Shown piece after piece: positions 28,872 through 39,623 of a stretch of 64,000 nt of DNA (within the stretch, counting starts at the first letter, position 1; the number at the start of each line of letters is the position of its first letter). Location of the stretch: positions 197,972 through 261,971 of the forward strand of contig SSNP01000154.1 in assembly GCA_006937955.1 (NCBI GenBank), written 5' to 3'. Below the pieces are notes generated by a model. The model saw nothing but the letters and a program-made list of their open reading frames with translations. It was not told the origin of the DNA and made no database searches. The position numbers and the translations under genes are program-made. Origin of the DNA: Pachypanchax playfairii (Eukaryota > Chordata > Actinopteri > Cyprinodontiformes > Aplocheilidae).

Positions 28872-29529
28872 TGACACCACGAGCAGTAAAGGACAGTCAG
28901 GCACAGGTTAAAGGTTAAAGGTTCTCAAAAAGACAGGGTTTATTTAACCCACAAAATAAAGTGGATAAGTTTTACAAAAAAAATAAGTTCTTGGGCCCAT
29001 AAAAGAGGTCAAAATAACAGAACTCTAATCAAAAGACTTGGCAACACAACATCATTAACTCAAACAAACTGACCTCCCAACAAAAACACAGGGAACACTT
29101 AAATAGTGGCTGGTCAGACCACAAAAAACACAAAAGGGGTAAAACACACAAAACCTAACTAAAACTAACAACAAAACCCATATCCCTCCTACTGATCCTG
29201 CACTATGGTGTGAGCCAATTTACAGGTGTCCAGAGAAACTTGCTCCGCCCTTTCTCCACCTCTTCGTTCAGCCAAGGGATTGGAGCAGCCATCACCAAAG
29301 TAACAGACTTTTGTGGCGCTAATGGCAGCCATCACAGTCACATGGTCTCCAGCCGACACGTGAGACAAGCTGATTCTCACCAAAAACAGAAAAATGCTAA
29401 TAACTTGCACAAAAATGACAGAATCTTTACCAAAATGCTTGAGGATGATGGTACTTGGTTCCTGATCAAAGCTATGGTGTCATATTTTGAAAAAACTTTA
29501 GCCCCGCCCACTTGGAAACAAAAGTGTCA
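28872..29529 (-). repeat. 5' LTR of the Gmr1-like element
   Basis: On the minus strand it starts TGACACTTTTG and ends GTGGTGTCA, giving a TGACAC/GTGTCA terminal inverted pair. It is followed by a possible primer site, GAAGTGGGATCAAGC, and a leader to the gag ATG. AAATAAA near 28937 could be the polyadenylation signal. The outer edge is inferred, since no second LTR exists for comparison. Confidence 0.5.
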
Positions 29530-29748
29530 CCTCTTGGTTATCGGGGTGTAGCTCTGGCATTCCTGACCTCATCAACTTTGCTATTAAATTACCAGCAGCA
29601 ACATTACTAACCAACAACTTCCAATGATTGTTGTTCACACGCACAAAGGACAGAACAACTTCATACTCCTCAATATTTACCTAAAATATCATAAAATAAA
29701 AGCATTAAGACAAAACATCCTAAATTACAACAATAAATTCATAGTTTA
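29530..29748. other. Short unassigned spacer between two LTR elements
   Basis: About 220 bp of AT-rich sequence between the Gmr1-like LTR and the BEL target duplication. I see no feature in it. Confidence 0.5.
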
Positions 29749-29753
29749 CCTCT

Positions 29754-30146
29754 TGTAGGAGCCAGTCGGTGACAGGTGACACGCAGCATCAGCACCTAGG
29801 TGGTGGGTGTGTCGCTGTAGGGGCGTGTGCATCACGAGTTTTGAAAAGGTGCATTTACTGATTCACAGGTTGTTTGGAATCATGGATGAGGAAGTGGGGT
29901 GAGCCCGGTGGTGGTCACATTTTCTGTTGACCGCGACGCACGTTTGTGTATTGGAGCAGTCTGTGGAGTATGCCCCTGTATTGTTTATTATATGGACTTT
30001 GGAGCCAAATGAACCAAGGAATAAATGAGTCGCTATTACCGACAGAAGTGCTTGAGAGTGGTATCTTGGAACGCGCGTCATACGGATAACTTAACCCCGA
30101 GTTTAGCCCACGGCGGCCCTCAATTAGTTCCTGGTTTGCCGCAATA
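29754..30146 (+). repeat. BEL 5' LTR
   Basis: 393 bp, starting TGTAGGAGCC and ending TTTGCCGCAATA. It carries the AATAAA near 30020. Compared with the 3' LTR it lacks a 23-bp block after position 10 and has a 21-bp longer segment near 30050. Substitutions elsewhere are few. Confidence 0.9.
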
Positions 30147-30453
30147 TTACGTCAACAGAAAATAGACAATAAGAGGCATCGTTCCTTGGAACTATTACTA
30201 CTGGATTACTTTGGATTGGCTTCAATCGCATCAACAAAGGAAACTGCTGGATGCGGGAGACGCTGTTGGAGCGCAGCGCGGCCTATTGGGGAGACGCTGT
30301 TGGAGTGCAGCGCGGCCTACTATCTTCATTCATCCACTGACTGGTACTACGTTCATTCATAAATTGGCTGAAGCTGAGGTATGGACGCACACACAACAGA
30401 TCCTTGCGCGTGAAGACGGACTTTTAATTACTTCATCACCGTAAAGAATAAAG

Positions 30454-33050
30454 ATGGAGTCAAATACTGACGATAAAGACAAAGATGAGAAAAGACAGTC
30501 AAAGCTCACTGTTAAAGCTTTGGAGAATAAGATTGAAAGGCTACAAAAAGAACGACAAACCAAATCTCTTGAAATCAAAGAAGCAATAAAGCTCATCAAG
30601 GAACTTATGCTAACTGAAGAAAATGTCAAACTTGTTCGGTCTCATTCTGATAATTTAAAAACATTATTTGATGATACAACTCAGCTTCATGAATCTGTTA
30701 TCCCTGCTTCCATTAAATGAACAAGAGAAGCAAAATAAGTGGTTTTCAAGCATTTGTAAATACAACAGTGCATTTCTAGATGAAGTAGGAAGCTGGCTCT
30801 CAAATGCAGAGGGACATTTACGTTGTGAAGAAGTTACCAGTGTTGAAGAAGCTCATCAGCCACAGCAGTCTCAGACATGTGGCATTGAATCCGATGTGGA
30901 AAATAACTCAGCTGAACCATGCGTTTCTCAGAATTCAAAAGGTAAAGATGGTGATAGTGTGAATGAAGATGATGTAAAGCCAGGTGACAGTGTTTCTAAT
31001 GTTGGCAGCAGAAGATCAAGGGGAAGCCGCTCATCTAAGAGTCGGTCATCTTTATCATCAACATCTTCAGCACGCATAGAAGCAGAAGCAGATATGGCTG
31101 CATTGATGATGCGACAAAAAATGTTGAAGCAAAGGCACGCTTTAGAAGAGCAAGCAGAACAGCTCAGGAAAAAAACAGAAGAACTGAAGTTGGAGACAGA
31201 AATAGCAGCATCAATGGCTAAAGTAAAGGTGTTACAGCAAGGCTCTGTTTATTCTCAAGCATGTGCTTCATTAAATGTATCCGATGGGATGAATGCCTAT
31301 TATGAGAAAGAACAAAGGAAATCTCAACCATTGAATGCTGATGCTGAAACATTTGTGCTTACAGCAACTAAACAAAATGCTCATGACAATGTTTCAGCTT
31401 GGCAGCAATATTACTCATGTCTTGGTGCTCGCCCTAAAGTAAACCAAGTAGATGGTCAGACTCAAGTCGTATTTACAGATCAAGTGACTCAAAGATGCAG
31501 GGAGATGCAGTTCACATCAAGAAACAGTCTCACCCACAATCAGCACAACAAGCACATTCATCATCAAATGGAGAAAACCAACAATTAATATCAGTGTTGG
31601 AAAGACAAAATGAAATAACATCTTTATTGGTCAATCAACAGTCTTTATTTTCACTTCCGAGGAGAGACATTCCAATATTTGATGGTGATCCGCTTCAGTA
31701 CAAGACCTTCATAAGTGCCTTTGAACATAGCATTGAAGCTAAAACACACAGTGTAAGTAGGGTTGCCAACTCCCTGGAAAAAAAATAAGGAACACCCCCC
31801 CCCGCACACATCCACATCAACCCACTTGGTGTTTTTTTCCCCAACTCAGGATGTTTAATCAACTTAAATTTAATGCATGTGTAAAACAAATGCACATAAA
31901 ACAATTATTCCACAATTTATTCAGTGGAAAAAAAAAATTCAAAATCTTTCCTCAACAAATACTGGTTGTGCTTAGTCAACCACGTGTGGTCTTTTTCCCA
32001 CTCTTGTCTGTATTTTTGTAATCGTCTTTTCTTCTTTTTGGGGGGTGTCGTCGCATTACTGCTTGTGGGAGCCTCATTGTCGTCAAAAAAGCGCTCGGAG
32101 TCTAAGCCGGCAACATCCATGTGCTGCTTTGTTTCCGCTGTCCTGCGTTTCCAGTAACGGTGGCCCACCTTGACCAATGAGCTGATACGACACGTTTATT
32201 GATCCACCCCCTTCGAGTGTATTGTTAGCTCATTGGTGACCAAAACGAAAAAAAAGAAAAAGAATAAACAGAGTGACAAGATTACCGTCCATTTACATGA
32301 CATTGATTTATTTTGTGAGGAATATTTAATTCTCTCGAAAATACGGAACAAATAGCGTTCCTTATCAGTTCAATACGGAACGTGTAACATTTTTTCTAAA
32401 TAAAGGACGATTCCGTTTTTTAAGGGACGGTTGGCAACCCTGAGTGTAAGGGATTGTCTGTATTTCCTGGAGCAGTACACCAGAGCTCAGCCTAGAGAGC
32501 TGGTGAGAAGCTGTGTTCATATGCCCAATGATTCTGGATATACTAAAGCAAAGTTGTTACTTCAAGAACATTTTGGCAGTTCGCTGAAAATTATTTCTGC
32601 TTACATGGATAAAATGTTATCCTGGCCTGTTGTAAAATCTGAAGACGCGAAGGCTTTGCAAGCATACAGTTTTTTGCTTCGAGAATGTTGCAATGTTATG
32701 GAGAATACAGAATTCATGCACGAGTTGGACGTTCCTGGCAATATGCAAATAATTATCAGGAAACTGCCATACAAGTTGAGAGACAAATGGAGGAATGTGG
32801 TTTGTGATATACAGGAAACATTTCACAGAAGAGCTATACTTCATGATATTGTTCAGTTTATTGAGAAGCAAGTAAAGATCGCCAGCAACCCACTGTTTGG
32901 TGATATTCAAGATTCTTCTTCTACAGTAAAAAAGGATGTCAGAGCTTCTAAATCACAGCCACGCTCAAAGATTAAAGGAAGCAGCTTTGCTACCACTGTT
33001 GGAACGACAGGAAAGGTGGATTCTGGAATGAGAAGAGAGAGAAACTTACC
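30454..33050 (+). pseudogene. BEL gag region, frame-broken and interrupted
   Basis: It begins at ATG 30454 (MESNTDDKDKDEKRQSKLTV). The frame moves at about 30706 and back at about 31495. Coiled-coil segments rich in E/K/Q (EEQAEQLRKKTEELKLETEI) are followed by the BEL gag core: DIPIFDGDPLQYKTFISAFE, LYFLEQYTRAQPRELVRSC, GYTKAKLLLQEHFG. The core is split at its TSD by a hAT derivative, and reading resumes in the same frame after the element. Gag would form the particle core. The breaks rule out an intact protein. Confidence 0.85.
31758..32442 (-). mobile_element. Non-autonomous hAT element nested in BEL gag
   Basis: Ends TAGGGTTGCCAAC and, inverted, CAGGGTTGCCAAC. The flanking 8-bp duplication AGTGTAAG (31750-31757, 32443-32450) is perfect. 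The minus strand (32177-31917) encodes KKRRLQKYRQEWEKDHTWL after a basic run. This matches the N-terminus of a hAT transposase (KYxxEWE...WL), with the remainder deleted. It is younger than the BEL insertion. Confidence 0.88.
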
Positions 33051-36014
33051 TGGTGCTAAGAGCTGTCTTTTTTGTGGATCAGGACATTGTTTGGATGCGT
33101 GCCCTCTAATGGAAAGGAGAGCACATGTGGAGAAGATGAGCTTTTTGAAACAAAAGGGAGTGTGCTTTGGCTGTCTGTGCATTGGGATTTCTGTGTCTAG
33201 GCTCGATGATCTGTGGCAACAGCAGATGAAATTGGATTTCCCTGAATGTGCTCAAGATGAGCAGCCTGGATGGTCAAGGGAAGATCATTGCTTCATGGAG
33301 TTGGTCACAGAGTCAGTCAAGTTGGAAGATGGTCACTATGTGATTGGTCTACCTCTGAGACAGAGGGATTTAAAGATGCCAAACAACAAGAAAGTGGCAG
33401 AACAGCGTGCTTTAATGTTGCAAAGGAGATTCAGTAAAGATCATCAGTACCATTCTGATTATACACAGTACATGAATGACATCATTATCAAGGGCTATGC
33501 TGAGAGAGTTCCAGTTGAAGATCTTGAACGCTGCGATGGAAGGGTTTGGTATATACCACATCACGGAGTTTACCATCCTCAAAAGAAGAAAATAAGAGTT
33601 GTTTTTGACTGTGGTGCTACATTTAGAGGAGTCTCTTTAAATGCTTAACTCTTTCAGGGTCCCAATCTTACTAGTTCGTTGGTTGGTGTTATTACCAGGT
33701 TCAGAAGGGAGCCTGTGGTCATGGCAGACATCGAAGCCATGTTTCATCAGGTCAGAGTACCACAATCTGATACAGATCTGTTGAGATTTCTCTGGTGGCC
33801 AAATGGAGACCACAAGCAAGACCTGGTGGAGTACAGGATGGTCGTCCATTTGTTTGGTGCTACATCATCTCCAAACTGTGCAAGTTTTGCACTGAGAAAA
33901 TGTTCAGAAGATAACCAGCAGGTGTTCGGCTTGAATGTGATTGACACTGTGCTTCACAACTTTTATGTGGACGACTGTTTGGTCTCTGTCAGTTCTGCAG
34001 AGGAGGCTGTTGCTTTATATTGTGGACTCTTTGCAACAAAGGTGGCTTCCAGCTCCTCAAATGGATTAGCAACCGACGCAATGTCCTTGCTGCCATACCA
34101 CAGTATGAAAGATCTACAGAGATGAAGAACCTGGATATGGACAGCGATGATTTGCCAGTGGAACGTGTATTGGGTGTGCAGTGGTGTGTGCAGTCAGACC
34201 TGTTCAAATTCAACATCATCCTTAAAGACAGACCTCTGACAAGAAGAGGAGTTTTATCAATAATAAGCTCCATCTATGATCCCCTGGGCTTTTTGGCGCC
34301 AGTTGTACTGGTTGCAAAGGGAATCCTTCAGACACTGAGCAGAAGACATGTTGGTTGGGATGATCCGTTGCCACAAGATGTTGCTCAGGTGTGGACAGGA
34401 TGGTTGGAAGGACTTCATCGCCTGGAAGGGTTTGAAGTTGACAGATGCTTGAAGCCTCTGGATTTTGGAGCAGTTACAAGCACTCAGCTTCACCACTTCA
34501 GTGATGCGAGTGAAGATGGATTTGGAACAGTGACCTATCTGTTGCAGAACAACTGTGAAGGTCAGGTGCACTGTGCATTCATAATGGGGAAAGCACGTGT
34601 TGCTCCGCTTAAACCCATTACGATACCTCGCATGGAACTGACAGCAGCAGTGGTTGCAAGTCGGATGGATAAACTGTGGAGAAAAGAGTTACACATGGAA
34701 TTACAAGAGTCTGTTTTCTGGACTGATAGTACTTCTGTCTTGAAGTATATCAGGAATGAAACGTCAAGGTTTAAAACATTTGTGGCAAATCGAGTCGGAG
34801 AGATACTCACTTTGTCTACCCCATCTCAGTGGAGATATGTAGATACCCACAGTAACCCAGCAGATGTAGCATCCATAGGAGCCAATGTGGAGTCGTTCTT
34901 GAAGATGGATACATGGGTGTCAGGTCCTAAGTTTCTGCAGGAGCCTGAAAGGAAATGGCCGCAGAATCCAAATGGCATCAGTAATATCCTTCCAGATGAT
35001 TCAGAGGTCAGGACGGTTGTGTCTGTGAGTGCTACAGATGCCAGTGAGCAGGTGGATCCACTCATGAGATTCATTAATCATTTTTCATCTTGGGTCAAAC
35101 TGAAAAGGATGGTTGGATGGCTACTCAGGTTCAAACGCTTGTTGTTGATGCTGGTCCAAGAGGGGAAGCGATTGAAAGTGAACCTGATCGATTCTGGCCT
35201 TGATAGAGTGACTGTTCAGGAACGATTGACAGAGATGGTTTTGACTAAGATTCACACTGGATCTAGTTCCTTGTCACTGGAAGAGTTTGGAGAAGCAGAA
35301 ACCGCCATTATTTGTTATTGTCAGTGGAAGAGATATCCACAAGAGGTGACAAGTTTGCAGAAAGGAGTAAGAGGATGGAACCATCTTCAGATCAGTGACA
35401 CTCTGCTTCAGAAAGGAATCAAGTGGATTTTTAATCCCCCTGCTGGATCGCATCATGGTGGAGTGTGGGAGTGTCTGATCAGGTCTGTCCGGAAGGTTCT
35501 CAACTCTGTGTTGAGGACCCAGAGTCTTGATGAAGAAGGACTTCAGACAGTTTTATGTGAAGCTGAAGCAATCATCAACAGTCGCCCCATAACCAAGGCC
35601 TCCACTGATGTTCATGACTTAGAAGCCTTGACTCCGAATCATCTACTTCTTCTGAAATCCAAACCCTCATTGCCACCAAGAGTGTTTTCCCGAGATGACA
35701 TCTACGCTCGTCGACGATGGAGACAAGTGCAGTATATGGCCGATCTGTTTTGGAAGCGCTGGTTTAAGGAGTACTTGCCTCAGCTTTTGGAGCGGCAGAA
35801 ATGGCAGAACCTCAAAAGGAATTTTGTTCCAAGAGATATCGTCGTTGTCTTGGATGAGTCTGCGCCTCGTAACTCCTGGCTGACTGGTAGAGTTGTGGAG
35901 ACTTTTCCTGATAAAGGTGGACTTGTGCGGCAGGTTCGGATCAAGACTAAGACAAGTTACCTGAATAGACCTGTTACCAAGGTGTGCCTTCTTCAGGAAG
36001 CAGAAGAATCGTGA
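33051..36014 (+). pseudogene. BEL pol: zinc region, RT, RNase H, partial integrase
   Basis: The zinc motif SCLFCGSGHCLDACPLM is followed by CFGCLCIG. The sequence then jumps to ISVSRLDDLW, which means the aspartic protease (A17 type) is deleted. RT includes VVFDCGATFRGVSLN, a TAA stop at 33646, VVMADIEAMFHQVRVPQSD, and the active site NFYVDDCLVS. A frame change near 34040 precedes TRRGVLSIISSIYDPLGFLA. RNase H reads HHFSDASEDGFG and VFWTDSTSVLKYI. Integrase retains only its end (NPPAGSHHGGVWECLIRSVR); the zinc module and the first two catalytic acids are lost. The tail is open to the stop at 36014. Confidence 0.9.
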
Positions 36015-36221
36015 ACATCCATGGGGACTTTTTTGACCTGGATGTTGAAGACCTTTTGATAGACTTTTGGCAGTTGCACTTGTTTATTTAATCTATCACT
36101 TGGGCTGAGTAATGGATTCACAAATAGTTGGTGTGGGTTTGTTTATTATGATATTTTGCTAGACTTGTCTCCTACATGTTAGTGGTTAAGTAATTATGTG
36201 TGTCATAATTAGGGGCCGGAA

Positions 36222-36616
36222 TGTAGGAGCCATACTAGTGCTGCATATTTATTCAGTCGGTGACAGGTGACACGCAGCATCAGCACCTGGGTGGTGGGTG
36301 TGTCGCTGTAGGGGCGTGTGCATCACGAGTTTTGAAAAGGTGCATTTACTGATTCACAGGTTGTTTGGAATCATGGATGAGGAAGTGGGGTGAGCCCGGT
36401 GGTGGTCACATTTTCTGTTGACCGCGACGCACGTTTGTGTATTGGAGCAGTCTGTGGAGTATGCCGCTGTATTGTTTATTATATGGACTTTGGAGCCAAA
36501 TGAACCAAGGAATAAATGAGTCGCTATTACCGACAGAAGTACGGATATAATACGGATAACTTAACCCCGAGTTTAGCCCACGGCGGCCCTCAATTAGTTC
36601 CTGGTTTGCCGCAATA
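36222..36616 (+). repeat. BEL 3' LTR
   Basis: 395 bp, preceded by a purine tract AGGGGCCGGAA. It is the same as the 5' LTR apart from the two indel blocks and a few substitutions. The CCTCT duplication follows directly. Confidence 0.9.
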
Positions 36617-36621
36617 CCTCT

Positions 36622-37017
36622 GAATCGCTGTTGATTCTACTGATCAGTTCTACTGTAATGTGACTACTTATTCAATGTGTCTTATGTTCAGACAAGTATT
36701 AGCATCCTCTGCAGATTACAGCAGAAAAATTTCAAGGCAAATAAGTAAATCCTAATACCTGTCTGAAGAAAAGAAACATGGAATAGCTGTATGAGGTAAA
36801 AAGAAGACATAATGAACTTATTGATGAGAAACTAACTTGTCTGGATTGAATACTTGTTGATTTCTAGCTGGTTTTTACACCATGTAACTGATTTATGAAT
36901 GTAAAAATTCCAATTCTATGTTTTTGATTGGCACAGTACTGCAGATAAGCATTACCTGGTAAACTCTGATGAGCAAGTGCTGATTGGCCAACTTGCTGTA
37001 TAATGATGTAAGAGGTA
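36622..37017. other. Spacer right of the BEL element
   Basis: AT-rich sequence with no paired ends, no coding frame and no RNA gene that I can recognise. Confidence 0.45.
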
Positions 37018-37408
37018 GATGGAGTCCATCACTTCAGATTCATGGGCAGCAACATGAAACAGGTCTCAATTACCTGTAAAAATCAACAAAAAACTAAAAC
37101 ATATATTAAAAGATTTTAAACCATTCCTTATCATCAAACAAGAGTATGTAAGTATCTGAACATTAGTAGATATACTGAAGGTTTGGAATACTAGATTAAT
37201 GTCATACTGCAGAGAGACACAGAAATAAAAATCCATTGATGCACAGACCTCCAGTCAACCACTGATGTGGAAGTGGACAGAGCTCAGAGTGGTGGACGAA
37301 TGTTAGCAGAGACAGGTCCTCCAGCAGAATACTTATAGCGACGGAGGAATAAACTTCACGTGAGGCATCAGTCTCAGGACTCTCACCAAACGAAAGACGA
37401 GATTCCAT
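37018..37408 (-). other. Possible minus-strand exon(s) of an unidentified gene
   Basis: On the minus strand an open frame from ATG 37408 (MESRLSFGESPETDASREVY) runs about 68 codons. Just upstream lies a CACTTCCTG (ETS-like) and CpG-containing stretch that could be a promoter. A second candidate exon (about 37062-37018) follows a good acceptor (TTTTTACAG) and ends LPMNLK-stop. I could not find a donor that joins them in frame. It may be chance, or a small gene next to the Copia remnant. Confidence 0.25.
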
Positions 37409-37667
37409 TTGTTGAACTCTCGCGTTACATCAGCCACATAACAGGAAGTGTTCTTACAAAATAAAAGTCTGACAAATGAGAGCATACAGTTTAAATAACT
37501 CAAGACCCCCCACTTGTGCTCACTTTGTCAGGCGTTAATACACAAAAAAAAATTTTCTTATTAAATGTTTACCTCCCAAACATGTACTTTTTGAACTTTA
37601 ATAACTTCACCTTTGTTGCTGGCTTTGTCATAATATCTGCTATCATTAAATTTGTTGGACAATACTC

Positions 37668-39497
37668 AGACATGACGCCAGGACAATTTAGATGGGGGAG
37701 CAGTAGTTTATTTTGCGGGGGCACAGTTTTTATTTTACCTGTTAGCGTTTTTACCTTCTGTTGGCAGTATGTTACATATTTCTGGGTCAAAACTGCCCTT
37801 TTTGACACTCTATGTCCATATTACACATTTACATTTAAAAAGGGACTGGCTGAAGAAGGTTCTGGAGTTTTTCTGAACAAACTTGCTCTGTTCTAGTTAC
37901 CTGATCAACCAGGCCCACCTCACGTCTTTGACACCGCTGTCTCGCAATTTCGAAGGCGGGCTTAGCCAGTTGAGAGAGAACCAATTACAGAAACCCGGAA
38001 GTGACGCAACATATGTGACGCTAAAGCGGATACACACAAGGCAGAACAAAAAGGTTTAGCGAGCGGAGCTGTAATGGTAGCTACAGAGCCATGTTTAATG
38101 GAGGAGAAAAGACAAATATTAATGACAGTTGTTGCTTTTGTGTTAAAAACTTGCGAACACGAAGTGTCATTGCACACTCGGTTAAGGTATTTGACCGCCC
38201 CAAGAAAACATTGTGCAAAAAATGAAGTAAACACTTGATCCACAGCCGAGTCCGCCATGTTGAATGTTGTGCTCTGGGTAGAAAACGCTAGTTCCATGTT
38301 TTCAGGATGACGCACAACAAAGGTGATATGTAATTGGTCCGACCTAAAATTTGACACGGAAATTATCGGGTGTGGCTCCAGTGTCAGACCGTTCTGCATT
38401 TGAACATAATGCGGGAGGATCTGATTGGTCAGGCTACTGTTCTAGATCGGTGGTCAGAACGTTTGTTTTTGTTCTCCAACAGGAGCTGAGGTTGAACCAC
38501 TGTCAAGACCCTGCTGTGTGCCTGCTTTGTGTATGAGAGTGAGCCATCTTCCTTAATAGAAAATCTTTGGTTAAGTTGTGCTGATTCGGAGGGAAATGAA
38601 CAGACGTAGCGAAACAACCATTTTTTGTTGCTCGCACGCAAACCAGTTAATAACAACAACAAACAGAAAACAAAAGTCCTGCTTCTTCCAGGTCGATTCT
38701 TTATGATATTTTTCTGCTGCTTTTATCTGTGATGCTACTCCCTGCTGAAACTGCCCTGATGCATTCCGAAAGAAAAATAATGTAATGTAACACACCATCA
38801 CAGAGCCATCATCTCGAACAAAAACAATCCTTTTACGTCCAGTTAATGTACTCCAACAAAGTAGTCTTCCTCAATCCAATTCTCCTGCTAAAATCCTTTG
38901 TAACTTCCTTTCTTGTGTGTATTTCTCTGAATGTTTACATCAGTTAGCACATGCTTCTTCATCTTGATAATCATTCACGACTAGCAAACAAGGATTTAGT
39001 GCATTACTGCCACCAACTTGCTTGAGAAGAATGTCATTCAAATGACGGTGGTGGACGGGTGGTGACGAGTTTTGCCCACAATGCACTTAGAGCCAATATC
39101 GGTGATTCAGTTGTAAATTTGCACATCATAATGCTAAATGTGAGAGTGAAAATAAAGACAGTCATGCAGCACAAAATTTTATTGAATATTTTACACCTAC
39201 TACATCACTAAAGTCAGTCGTTCTTGTAAAGTTTTTGGCAACCTTGACTCAAACCTGACTGGGTATTGATATAAACTCTGCATACTGTAGAACTGCATTT
39301 AGTTTGACAAACTGATCTCAACCCTCCATGTTCTTCTGGTATTTAGTTGTCAAACAGCCTGTTTGCCTATAGATTTTCTCTAATGCATATGAATGTGGAT
39401 GAGGTACAACTCTCACATCACACTTCTGAGTTGGGCCCATCATGGACGGGCCTGATGCATGAATGGGTGGGCCTGGCCCGCCCATGATGCCTGGCCT
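37668..39497. mobile_element. 1.8-kb insertion with a 10-bp target duplication
   Basis: GACAATACTC occurs at 37658-37667 and 39498-39507, and Copia RNase H coding continues across the gap. The ends show no convincing inverted repeat (AGACATGACGCCAGG against AGGCCAGGCATCATG, sharing only short words). Inside, CpG-rich sequence around 37960-38450 resembles MITE internals. A weak inner pair (TAGTTACCTGATCAACCAG at 37895 and a partial inverted match at about 38440) hints at a nested element. No transposase is seen. The class is open; a 9-10 bp duplication fits Mutator-like transposition or a retroposed insertion. Confidence 0.6.
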
Positions 39498-39623
39498 GAC
39501 AATACTCCAAAATCAAATTTCCATCATTGACTGTCAATCTTACAAAATTATATTTGACATCGATATGTTTACACCTCTGTCTGTTAACAGGATTCTTTGC
39601 CAACACTATGATTCCTTGGTTAT

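Larger units (their letters stand above)
23690..29529 (-). mobile_element. Gmr1-like Ty3/Gypsy element, truncated at its 3' end
   Basis: Reading on the minus strand the order is LTR (29529-28872), leader, gag, protease, integrase, linker, reverse transcriptase, and the start of RNase H. Integrase upstream of RT is the hallmark of the Gmr1 group of fish and deuterostome Gypsy elements, first described from Atlantic cod; ordinary Gypsy has RT before integrase. The copy ends in RNase H at the CA tract, so the 3' LTR is missing. It is dead: there is a gag deletion, a stop in integrase, and three insertions (26403-27131, 27401-27694, 25129-25196). Confidence 0.85.
29754..36616 (+). mobile_element. 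BEL/Pao retrotransposon, full span but defective
   Basis: Two LTRs (29754-30146, 36222-36616) flank gag and pol, and CCTCT is duplicated on both outer sides (29749-29753, 36617-36621). Pol shows the BEL order of RT, RNase H, integrase. Defects include two gag frame changes, a nested hAT derivative (31758-32442), loss of the protease core, a stop at 33646, a frame change near 34040, and loss of most of the integrase core. No envelope frame is present. Confidence 0.92.

Noticed and set aside
29754..36616. The BEL element as an endogenous retrovirus with an envelope
   Set aside because: No third open frame follows pol; the pol end is close to the purine tract and the LTR.
37895..38460. A complete MITE nested in the 1.8-kb insertion
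   Set aside because: The best candidate ends match at only about 14 of 19 positions and no target duplication is seen.
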